Positions 53,910 to 64,000 of a DNA stretch of 64,000 bases are shown here, in pieces. The DNA comes from Hofstenia miamia (lineage: Eukaryota; Xenacoelomorpha; Acoela). The stretch covers positions 1,877,137 through 1,941,136 of the forward strand of contig SCFE01000055.1 of NCBI GenBank assembly GCA_004352715.1. The letters are read 5' to 3'. A model generated the notes under the pieces. The model had not been told where the DNA came from. It saw only the letters and a list, made by a program, of their open reading frames with translations, and ran no database searches. Within the stretch, counting starts at the first letter, position 1, and every line of letters begins with the position of its first letter. A program made the position numbers and the translations under genes.

Positions 53910-56199
53910 GTATATTGCATGACATCTAATTAAAAATTTTGTCACGAAGATTGTTGTTAGTCAACATCACAACAATTTCCAACGAAAACTACCATTGTGA
54001 GGTCTCAAGCTTCTTCAGTAATGAAAGAATTTTGCTGAGGGTTCGCATGTACACATATGATTAACTTGTTATTATGGGTCAGCAATACAATTTCAAAATC
54101 GCTAATCTTGGTGACCTTGAACTCGATCTCGTTTAACTAAATATTCACCAAGGACGTCAAACATGTTTTTTTCAAACTTATATCATGTACTCTGAAATTG
54201 TTTCAAATAAAGTTCCAAAGAGTATACATTCAATTAAAGCATAATACAATAGAAACAGTCATTTATTCGATGTCAGAAAGAATGCAGATCACCCAAACAC
54301 AAATGGAAGGAGATGGCTTTTTTAAGCTGACTGTGCTTAAGCCTCTCTCAATCCGATTGAGGCACAATACACAAAAGTGCTATAATAGTTACTGCTATAC
54401 CTAAAGGGATACTCAAGATTATATATTAAGTTCGAAAAGGTTTCAAATTTTAAGGGAATGCTGTTTTTCTAAATGAGCAAATTGTTCAGAAAAATCACAT
54501 TTTTGATCTTGAAAAACTTCCACTGGTGTTAAAAAATTATTATTGTCTGATAGTTGATTGATTAGTCTTATGCAATTTTTAAATTTTTGTGTGAAAAATC
54601 TTGCAAAGCTAATCTATGTACAGAAACATTGAATAATGTTTATAATTAAGCAAATCCTCAACTGTTAATAGGTGTAATTTCACAGTTAAAAATTTATACA
54701 TTAATGAAAAATAGATTATAAAAATAAATCACTGCAATTTGGGTGACTTAGCTAAAATTAAGTTATAAGACTGGGAATTGGGAGTCTATACTATGACATG
54801 GTTTACCTGTACAAAGTTTTTGTCACGATTAGGTCTGTAATTTTGAGGGCATGATGATTTTAAATCCGAAAGTTTAATTGAATTGTATTGTGAAATAGAA
54901 TAGTATTAATGACACAATTCTGCCAGATAATGAAGTTGATTTTTGTATAAGATTATCTTCCTATGCGATTGGATCATAGTACTCCTTGCATTATAAAAAG
55001 TTGGCGCGCCCCTGAATTCGATGAAAATGCTGTGATACAAGCCAATAAAAAGCACTAACATTCTTAAATATACTTTAATAAACAGAATCGGTTATTTGAA
55101 TGTCAATATAAAATTTTTAAAGAATTTACTCAGAAACTAAGCACTTCCCAGCAGAAAAAGCCAAAAAATACAAAATCTCGATCCAATTTCCAACAAAGTG
55201 ACGTTGATTCATTCAAAATTGCATTAATGTTATATTTGTGGGAAATGACATAAACATTATTTGAAACCAAACATAATGAAATTAACTAAGTTTTATGTAA
55301 GTTCCATACGATTTTAGTGAAAAATGCTTTGTAGTTCAGAAAAGTTTTCGGATTAATATTACGTCTAATTTAATCCATAGTATAGGTTCAAATGTCATGA
55401 CTAAGTGAAGAAAACAAAGGCGGTAGCATATAGTAACATTGCATGAGTTAATGCATTGCTGTAATTAAAAGGTTTGCATTATTCATCATTTGTTGTATGC
55501 AATGGGAAATGCTGAGTTTATAATTGGCGATGTGGCTATGGTTTTCTTAGTTCTCATTTCAATATATAGCTTCCCAAAACCTAGAAATAGGAGAAATGAA
55601 TGGATAAAATGCCTCCCAAATTGAATAAGGAATGTTACAAACAACATGGGTCTTTGCAGCGATCATTGGAGTGCAAATGTAATGTCAGTTGAAATTGGTG
55701 GTAGATACAAGATTCCCAGTTGCTGTCCTTGAATTTTTTAAAGTTTTTCCTCACTCTTGTATCTCTACACATCCTCCTAAGTTTTGGTCGAATCCAGATG
55801 TTTTAATGTCAGATACATGCAAAGTTGGATTTTTTGATGAACTTTCAGCAAAATTGAACTGTCATTCAGTATTTATAAATGCAATTAGTAATGCGAAATT
55901 TTGAATTATCTTTTCCGTATTCTCTAAATGTAAAACATTTCTCTGTAATATATAATATTTGTATACAAAATTTATTTCTTATATTAGTTCAAATGTTTAC
56001 TCTACTATATATAGCATAGATATTTTTAATAAAAGCATTTCTATGAACATGTGAATTTAGTAAATATATTCTCAATATTGTATTCCAATGTATGTTGCAT
56101 AAACAATGATATAGATTTCTCGACTGCACATGACTAATGATTATAGCATTACAATGTGTCTTATGTAGTGTTGTTTTCTAAGTCCAAAAAAATGAAATG
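53910..56199. other. No gene firmly recognised
   Basis: An open stretch at 55689-55904 encodes balanced text (HPPKFWSNPDVLMSDTCKVG, FFDELSAKLNCHSVF) that may be the 5' remnant of the P-like transposase that follows, or an exon. A GC-rich spot GTTGGCGCGCCCCTGAATTC lies at about 55001. Confidence 0.35.
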
Positions 56200-56940
56200 C
56201 TCATGAAAGGTCAATTTATTTTACCAAAAGTATTGCAACGAAGACTATTAATTATGAGACATGTTCACAATTTAAGAAATGTTAAGCCTCTTTCTGGTCT
56301 TGGAGTACGATACTGAAGTGAAGTGAAAGATCTTGCTCATCTGCTAAAAAACTCTCTAGGTAAGATAGAAAATGAAGAAATTGAAAATATCAGTTTTTAG
56401 TTGAATGTAAGATATTAAACTCACTAAAAATAGAAGGACTTATAGATCTGAAGAGAATTCTAGCCTTTTCTTGGTACAGTTGTAGCCATTCTTGATGTTA
56501 AAAATTACGAGAAAAAACTTGTATTACCATCAATTTCACTTTTGCATGCAATTGCTTGTGTTGGAAAATGAACTGAAGACAGTGAGTTTTATAAGCGGTT
56601 TTCAAATAGATAGGTGCATGCAACTTTTCAAAGTAGGAATGGATTTATCTACTGGGCAATCTGGGCATTGTTGACAATTTTGTAACTGAGATTGACAAAA
56701 CGTGAAGAATTAGTATTAGAAATTTTGATAGAAATTATTCCCGATATAAACGAAGACGAAAAAATGGGAGTGTTTTATGTGGCTGGCTACATTGCCAAAA
56801 AATTCCCTGATTTTTCAGATACTGGCAACAATGAAGATTGTTCAAAGCTCACCAAGGAACTGAATAGATGAGGACTCGCCATACCTATATAATGATGCAA
56901 TATTTCAACGTGTACTGCGAAGTTTTCGTTTCTTTTAAGA
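56200..56940 (+). pseudogene. Second P-element-like transposase remnant
   Basis: Plus-strand blocks: RRLLIMRHVHNLRNVKPLSG (about 56236-56300), then MGVFYVAGYIAKKFPDFSD and LTKELNR followed by a stop and GLAIP, then after a frame change NDAIFQRVLRSFRFF. The YVAGYIAKKF and LNRGGLA-P patterns correspond to the C-terminal region of P-type transposases; compare CEYVAS and [10 protein letters not shown] in the copy at 19985. Stops and frameshifts throughout. A different subfamily from the first copy, judging by sequence. Confidence 0.55.
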
Positions 56941-58639
56941 TAACTTTTCAGTTGACATTTCATGTCGACATTTTTAAAGTGATTGTTTTTAAAAGAGCCC
57001 TAATGATTTTTTGTGTTTAAATACACATATTAGTAAATATTTATTTATCGTATTGAGTGAAGCAATAATTTGAAAGTTCATTTATATAAACACAATCAGC
57101 CCTTAAGTTCTTATGTATAATTTCTGCTGGATGGCCTTTTATAAAGATCACTCTTGGGCTAGGGTTATATTTAATGCACTTTCAATAAAGAGAAAGGCTT
57201 TGAGAAAGATGCTGATTTTTTAACTGGAATATTGTTGAGATTTGTGATTGCACCGAAATCCCAAGCAGCACTATAGAGGTTCAACACTTTCACAAATACA
57301 TCTCAAAGTGTATAAAAATCGATATTTTTATATAATAGATTAAATTCTATTTTACATCCAGTCTATTTTTTAGTATGGCAACAAGATTTAATAGGCAATA
57401 GAAAGAATATGGATTTTCAATGATTGCTTTTTTAATAATATATCCTCTGTGCTACTAACCTAGCAACAGGGTACTTGACAAAGCAAGTAGAGAAATATTA
57501 CAGATTCGATTTTGTGAATATTGTAACTTAAAATTCGACTTGAAAAGAATGCATTTAGTAATAAATCTTACCAGCAAGGAATATTGAAAAATATAGAATC
57601 ATGATCTCAAAGGCAGTATTTTATCATATAGATTTGTTGACATCGCAAAGATTTCAGTTTACATTAAAGAGTATTTAAATGCTGCAGCAGATAGACAATG
57701 CATGTGAAATAAATGTGATTAAATTCTAAATGTCATTACACTGCTGATAACATATGGAGAAATTGAGAACATCATTTTTGTAAATGTTGTAGCCATCTAA
57801 CGGATCAATTTGAAAATTTATATTGCCAGCAAAATTACAATTTACAATTTATGCTAACAGAAAATGCTTTGTAAGAATTAATTATAGCATTCTCTTATGG
57901 AATGCCAGCAAAGCTGTTACCATAAATATTTAGTGCGCGGCAAAATGAATCAATAACAACCTATAAAAGCTTTTATGGGCATTTTCTAAACAGTGGATAT
58001 AATTATTTTGACATCTACGTCTAAACAAACAAAACCGTTAATCCTATTGCAACTACTAGATGAACTTGTCGAATGCATATAGAACAATTTTGTATACTGT
58101 AAACTATCTTGCTTTATTTGAGTTTGGATGAAAATTACATTAAGAATGAAGGCAATTCTTAAAAATTAATAGTATGTATAGCGGCATATTTAAATCAATC
58201 ATTTGGCACATTCAAACTGCAGATTACAAACATTCACTAGCAGAAGCAGAAGTGCAAGCCAGTTGGCACTGACCACTGGTCATATGTTCGAATTTGAATT
58301 AATCTATGTAATTAATTATAGTTAGTGATTTTAGTAATTATGTGATTAACTGCAAGCATCAGTGTTCATTAATATTAATGAACAGTTTTATATAGCTCTG
58401 GGCAGTTTAGGGTTAAGGGGCAAATGTGTCAATTATTCTTCTAGGTTATGCATGACCCGCAAAAAATTTGACACAAAGCTAAAAATTAATTGATGTTTAC
58501 CGAAAAATCATATTCTGAAGGGCGGCCCCAGTAGTTGGCCGGCAATAGCTAATACTGACCGGCCAGTTTTCGGCCGATTTTAGCAGGAAAATTATATTAG
58601 CATTGTACATTTAATCTATGTAAGTACATTGTGTATATA
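56941..58639. other. No gene recognised
   Basis: AT-rich. At 58528-58580 there is a GC-richer stretch (GCGGCCCCAGTAGTTGGCCG) with inverted GGCCGG/CCGGCC words, possibly a MITE end. Confidence 0.4.
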
Positions 58640-58657
58640 NNNNNNNNNNNNNNNNNN
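58640..58657. other. Assembly gap, 18 N
   Basis: Short N run after a TATATA stretch. Confidence 0.99.
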
Positions 58658-60508
58658 AATAAAAAGATCTTTCAAAAATTTAGTATGACTTTTTGAGTTT
58701 TTTGTTTTTGCATGTATAATTTGGAAATTTGTTGTTTTTGCCCTTAGAAAATTCCACTATTGAGGGAGACATCTAGCGAAAAAATTAGGAATTTCGACTA
58801 GAATTTCTGTGCTTCAATTTCTCCATATGCCGAAGCAATACTCTGTTTTAGGTGACAGCATAGAAGGGTAGATTGTATTTCACTAAATAGAAATCAAATA
58901 ACGGCAAAAATATAGATATGTATGTTTTGAAATTCCAATTTAATAAACAAATATATTTGAATTATTTATTTTATGGGAGCTTAAAGTGAAAATAAGTTGA
59001 AATTTCGAATTATAATTTATTTAACTAATACTTGTTTGCTCCAATTCAGTAAGTATGTTACAGTTTAAAAGAACCATTTTCTGCAAGGTAATTGAATAAC
59101 CACCCAATGATGACAAGGTCAAAATTAAATAAAACTCTTCAGTTGGACAAAATATTACTTGGGGAAGTGATTTCGTTGTTAATTATTTAATCATTGTTTC
59201 GTGAATGTATTTTATTTAAAAAATTACTTGGATATACATTCTTCTCTAGATTCGATCTAAATTTGAAAATTTCTTCGTTTATGATACATACGAACTTGAG
59301 ACATCAAAATTTAAAGTATTATAGTCAATTCCACGTAAATGTTTAACCAGCCTTATAATATTAATTATGCACAAAAGGAAATGAAATTGGCAATATTAAC
59401 TTAATACATTTGGGTTTATTTTTAAGCAGGTTTTCAATGAGTAATATCTTCAACAAATTGTAATAATTTTTCAGTGCAAAACATCATATGATTGTCCAAT
59501 GATTCCTAACTTCGAATAAGACTAGAGGTGGGTGCACGGCTGTGCTGAGCATATATGAACCAGGCCGCACAGTTTTGTACTCTGTAGACAATGTAATGTA
59601 ATTCATTGTGTAACAAGAGCAAAAGGGATCTCTATCTCTGTTTTAATAACACTGCATTAACAGCGTGCATAATTTGTGTATAATTAACGTCATTTAAATG
59701 TTTTAAGATATCATGCTTGTGTGTGTTAGGGACACACATTTCACGGAGTTATGAACACACAAAAAATTCGGTTAGAACATTCTTTTATGTAATTATATAT
59801 AAGGAAGGGGTTACATTGTACACGGCAAATTAATTATCACAAATAATGATGTAGAAAAGCAATGGGAGGTTGTTTCGAGTTATCAAAAATCTATAAGACG
59901 GACATTAATATTTTTCATTACCATAATTTATTGATATCACATAACAAATACCCACCACACTATGTCTGACAACTTAAATATGCTTCAGTTTTGCCAGAAT
60001 TTATATGAAAATATCGATCTGTAGGACGAAAAGGACAGATTCCAGTGCTTTTCTAATTTGCAATTTTCCTTGAAATCTATTTAAAATGCTTATCTCATAT
60101 CATGCTAAGCTCCTGATTCTAGTGATATCAAGTTATCCATCATTCAAAGTCAAATAACAATATACACAATCCTTAAAATAGTAAACTTCAAATGAAACAG
60201 AATCTTTAGGACCGAAAATGTAACCTGAAAATGAATCACTGAACTACTATCAATAAAGAAAATATTACAGCTTACCTGCCAGAAAATGTATTCTGGTCTA
60301 CTTTGAACATTGTTACTTGCTTCCTTTGGTTCTTATAGAATATTTTAGCAAGCAATCCATCCTAAACGTTTTCTGAAATAAATAATTTTATATTAATAAT
60401 GATTGGGCAAAGGCTATACGTCAGGTATGCCTCAAATGTTGAAGTCGATAAGTAATAACATTCGTTTTGTATATTCTACAAAGGTTATATCTAGACAACC
60501 TATTTTTC

Positions 60509-60510
<2 letters not shown>
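58658..60510. other. No gene recognised
   Basis: AT-rich with no ORF, RNA gene or clear repeat. Confidence 0.45.

Positions 60511-60554
<44 letters not shown>
60511..60554. repeat. (TA)n microsatellite
   Basis: About 22 TA units. Confidence 0.95.
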
Positions 60555-60556
<2 letters not shown>

Positions 60557-60821
60557 AGCGTTAAAAATCACATTTGTTTTTGTATACTTTACAATTCTGG
60601 AAAACGTATATTTTGTAGATATAGATATAAATGGAGGTTAGAAGTAACCTGTCATATAAACGTAAATTTTTCATACATACATATCTATTTAGGATAGGAA
60701 TCTAGTTGGCTGTAAAAAAATGATACTAGAAAAAAGGCATATTACTTTTGAACTACTGAACGTAACAACTCAAGAAAGGTAAGATTTTAAAGATACATTA
60801 AAGGACTATAAGTAAAAAGCA

Positions 60822-61615
60822 TCAAAGTCTAAATTGTTTTCCTCCTATAGAAATAACTTCATTCAAACGAACATAAACTGATTTCATTAAATTGGACTTC
60901 ATTTCAGATGCCAAAATGTTTTGACTTTCTTGGATTTTTTCTTTTAAATCGGATATATTTTTCGGATTTTTCTTCTCAACGTCATTTTTCAATATCTGCC
61001 ACACGTTTTCGATTGGAGAAAGATCAGCAGAACTTGGTGGCCATTGCAAAAACTGGATATTATTTTCAGAAAACCAATTTTTTGTCTTTGCTGACGTGGG
61101 CGGGGTTGCTCCATCCTGTTGGAGTATCCATCCATCATCATATTAAGCATCAGCATAAGGCATAAATTTTTTTGTCTAAAATTTTCAAATAAAACCCACG
61201 ATAGGAAAGTGCTCCCCAAACCATAATTTTTCGGTCGAAATTTGGAACCGCTTTTGTTGGTCTTGGACATTTCTTTAACGACCACACTTGTACTTTGTTT
61301 CTGTGTAGTTGAAATACGCACTCATCAGTTATCCAAACATCTTCAAAAGTGTAGCCTTTCCAATCTTTCACGAAATTTAATCTTATTTCTTGATGTTCTT
61401 TTGTAATCAGAAGTCGATTTTTTCTACCAATTTTTGTAACTCCACATTTTTTCAGTGTTCTCTGAACTGTGGTTTCATGCACAGAGATGTCGACTTCAGT
61501 TTGAAGTCGGTTTGCAATTTTTTTCCCAGAAATATAGGGATTTTTGAGAGCAATTGCGACTGTTTTCTGAATGAATTTTCCAATAATTTTTCGAGGGCGT
61601 CCACTTCCTTTTCTT
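60822..61615 (-). pseudogene. Tc1-type transposase, N-terminus lost in gap, two frameshifts
   Basis: Minus-strand text from the gap: GSGRPRKIIGKFIQ (DNA-binding linker), HETTVQRTLKKCGV, EHQEIRLNFVKDW, DVWITDECVFQLHRNKVQVW (first Asp), MVWGALSYRGFYLKILDKK. After a frameshift near 61155 it reads WILQQDGATPPTSAKTKNWF (second Asp), and after another near 61045 QWPPSSADLSPIENVWQILK (Glu) and VYVRLNEVISIGGKQFRL to a stop at 60822. The spacing fits the DD34E triad of Tc1. All catalytic residues survive, so the copy is fairly young despite two frame breaks. TIRs are not visible. Confidence 0.85.
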
Positions 61616-62615
61616 NNNNNNNNNNNNNNNNNNNNNNNNNNNNNNNNNNNNNNNNNNNNNNNNNNNNNNNNNNNNNNNNNNNNNNNNNNNNNNNNNNNNN
61701 NNNNNNNNNNNNNNNNNNNNNNNNNNNNNNNNNNNNNNNNNNNNNNNNNNNNNNNNNNNNNNNNNNNNNNNNNNNNNNNNNNNNNNNNNNNNNNNNNNNN
61801 NNNNNNNNNNNNNNNNNNNNNNNNNNNNNNNNNNNNNNNNNNNNNNNNNNNNNNNNNNNNNNNNNNNNNNNNNNNNNNNNNNNNNNNNNNNNNNNNNNNN
61901 NNNNNNNNNNNNNNNNNNNNNNNNNNNNNNNNNNNNNNNNNNNNNNNNNNNNNNNNNNNNNNNNNNNNNNNNNNNNNNNNNNNNNNNNNNNNNNNNNNNN
62001 NNNNNNNNNNNNNNNNNNNNNNNNNNNNNNNNNNNNNNNNNNNNNNNNNNNNNNNNNNNNNNNNNNNNNNNNNNNNNNNNNNNNNNNNNNNNNNNNNNNN
62101 NNNNNNNNNNNNNNNNNNNNNNNNNNNNNNNNNNNNNNNNNNNNNNNNNNNNNNNNNNNNNNNNNNNNNNNNNNNNNNNNNNNNNNNNNNNNNNNNNNNN
62201 NNNNNNNNNNNNNNNNNNNNNNNNNNNNNNNNNNNNNNNNNNNNNNNNNNNNNNNNNNNNNNNNNNNNNNNNNNNNNNNNNNNNNNNNNNNNNNNNNNNN
62301 NNNNNNNNNNNNNNNNNNNNNNNNNNNNNNNNNNNNNNNNNNNNNNNNNNNNNNNNNNNNNNNNNNNNNNNNNNNNNNNNNNNNNNNNNNNNNNNNNNNN
62401 NNNNNNNNNNNNNNNNNNNNNNNNNNNNNNNNNNNNNNNNNNNNNNNNNNNNNNNNNNNNNNNNNNNNNNNNNNNNNNNNNNNNNNNNNNNNNNNNNNNN
62501 NNNNNNNNNNNNNNNNNNNNNNNNNNNNNNNNNNNNNNNNNNNNNNNNNNNNNNNNNNNNNNNNNNNNNNNNNNNNNNNNNNNNNNNNNNNNNNNNNNNN
62601 NNNNNNNNNNNNNNN
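61616..62615. other. Assembly gap, 1000 N
   Basis: Exactly 1000 N between Tc1 transposase sequence and a (TA)n tract. Confidence 0.99.
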
Positions 62616-62635
62616 TATATATATATATATATATT
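62616..62635. repeat. (TA)n microsatellite inside LINE RT
   Basis: TA run directly following, on the minus strand, the RT text GPLLLIIY. Confidence 0.9.
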
Positions 62636-63501
62636 ATAAGCAAAAGAGGGCCAAGGACAGACCCTTGAGGAACTCCACTTTTAACAGGAAGTAGTGTGGA
62701 CTTGATTCCATCATATATCACTCTGTGAAATCGATTGCTAAGATAAGATTCCAAACATCTGGAAATATACCTGTTTTTAAACAATTTCGAAATAGTAATA
62801 AGATATGAGGAGATAATTCTGTTGAAAATCTCTTTAAGAAAGTCATTGAAATTTTATCAATCCTTATTCCATTTTTATTAGACATTTCACTCATAAGCTT
62901 TATGATTTCTGTTAGCGATATATCAATATTATTTAAATTTCGAGGCTCATCTTCACAAATAAAATAATCATCTGATTGAAAGACTGAGTTAAAGAATAAA
63001 TTGAATGCAGATGCAATTTTTAAATTACTATTAATAATTTTATATTTCCAATGCATTGGATAAATTGAATTATTTCTTTCTAGACAATGTAAGAGTTTGT
63101 AGCAGGCAACTGTAGAATTTTTATCTGAAATTTGTTCTATAAACGTTATTCTATCTAATTCTATAGATTCAAAAAATTCAAGAGCACTATTTAGTAGTTC
63201 ATAGTTATTTGTTCGCGTTTTTTGGTAAATATGAATGATATATATTTAGCTTATGAATAGTGTGCGAGGTAAAATAAGTTGGATACTGTTTACGTCTTTT
63301 TCTTTTAAGAGGAACATAAATTAATATAATTTCATTAAGACAATTATACCAGTAATCCGGATAGCTTTGATCTATTGGATAAAAAAATGAAAAAAGTGAT
63401 TGAGACAGATGAAGTGATAAAAGCTTATTGTTAGCTTGAGAAAAAGAAAACGTAAGCTCTTCAGAAAAACTACTTCTACATGCATCAGCAATCTCGTACA
63501 T
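62636..63501 (-). pseudogene. LINE reverse transcriptase with internal deletion
   Basis: Minus-strand blocks: IYVPLKRKRRKQYPTYF and SHTIHKLNIYHSY (linker after the endonuclease, 63300-63205), then KIASAFNLFFNSVFQSD, NIDISLTEIIKLMSEMSNKN and LKTGIFPDVW (63056-62760). The next frame follows directly: LESYLSNRFHRVIYDGIKS and VKSGVPQGSVLGPLLLIIY (62760-62636). Between PDVW and LESYL the usual YRPIS and D--KAFD blocks are missing, so about 130 codons were deleted with a frame change. The catalytic YADD is lost at the (TA)n and gap. Confidence 0.82.
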
Positions 63502-64000
63502 AATAAAAAGTCGATTTTTTTAAAGCAACTACTTCACTAAATAATAATAACAGCACATAAATTTCCATATATTATTGTGGTTAAGATTTCTCTCATAGGC
63601 CAAGAGTTTTTTTAATATAGAGATACTTCTCTCAGCTGCAGCTGATCATTTCCAAGATCACTAATGGGACTAATAAGAACATCTGATGGAATTTCAACTC
63701 TATCAAACATTGAACAACGTTAATATTTTATGGTAACAGCCTTAATTAAATCAATTAGATTGTTAAACCTAATATATTTTGCTTGAATAAGCATGCTACA
63801 ATTTTGCAACAGGTGTGCCTTGCAAAATCCATGAAATGATTTATATAGTTCTTTAGTTATTTTTCAAGCTGCAAGCATACATATTGCAGTCCTAGAAATG
63901 CGTCGGCCACTGGGTCAGGTCAGGTAAACAATTAGCTAGCAATTAAACTTCTCTGGGGTTAGGCCATGAAGTACATCAATTGAAATTGACTGAATACATA
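63502..64000. other. No gene firmly recognised
   Basis: On the minus strand a short stretch (VEIPSDVLISPISDLGN) near 63690-63645 looks protein-like but is too short to assign. Confidence 0.35.

Noticed and set aside
1-64000. CRISPR arrays, bacterial operons, tRNA or rRNA genes, integrated virus genes
   Set aside because: None seen. Tandem repeats lack spacer structure, no cloverleaf or rRNA text was recognised, and all RT and transposase genes fit LINE or DNA-transposon families.

Overview
The window is from an AT-rich animal (metazoan) nuclear genome, most likely an invertebrate. It has spliced genes with short GT-AG introns, several families of APE-type LINEs, Tc1/mariner, P-element-like, piggyBac-like and hAT-like DNA transposons, long (TA)n tracts, and scaffold gaps (four of exactly 1000 N). 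Nothing looks bacterial or organellar. I cannot name the species.

The one well-supported host gene is a plus-strand class I alpha-mannosidase of glycosyl hydrolase family 47, closest to ER mannosidase I (MAN1B1). It has eight coding exons: seven between 2949 and 8427, and a last exon at 25451-25713 beyond a 17 kb intron. All four catalytic or calcium-site motifs I looked for are present. The signal-anchor exon lies outside the window or was not recognised. The 17 kb intron holds, antisense, the first two coding exons of an LC3/ATG8-like autophagy gene (11159 to 10879) with a decayed third exon. It also holds a LINE fragment, a nearly intact LINE (13978-17676), a P-element-like transposase (21308 to 19985), several MITEs, and two orphan exon-like segments (13800-13882 and 19142-19306, the latter encoding a membrane anchor).

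From 26.8 to 37.1 kb there are transposon remains: LINE 3' fragments, a piggyBac-like C-terminus, and two minus-strand CR1-like LINEs. Each of these LINEs has an SGNH-esterase-type ORF1 and an endonuclease-RT ORF2, and one carries a 2A-like NPGP motif. Some local duplications beside small N runs look like assembly seams.

From about 38.9 to 49.7 kb the sequence is built of inverted repeats. A giant palindrome has arms of about 4.1 kb, and its axis falls on the centre of a 1000-N gap. Each arm is itself partly palindromic. No gene was found there.

From 50 to 64 kb there is a phase 1-1 exon of an apparently secreted or extracellular protein (minus, 50751-51074), a set of three phase-compatible plus-strand exons of a membrane protein (52696-53909), a decayed P-like transposase (56200-56940), a Tc1-type transposase cut by a gap (60822-61615), and a LINE RT with an internal deletion (62636-63501).

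The observations most worth a second look are: a LINE whose two ORFs are joined in frame through a UGA-CUA stop; a TIR element inside a transposase gene that can be read as a precisely removable intron; the nested LC3-like gene; and the nested palindrome with hairpins whose structure, but not sequence, is shared between copies.
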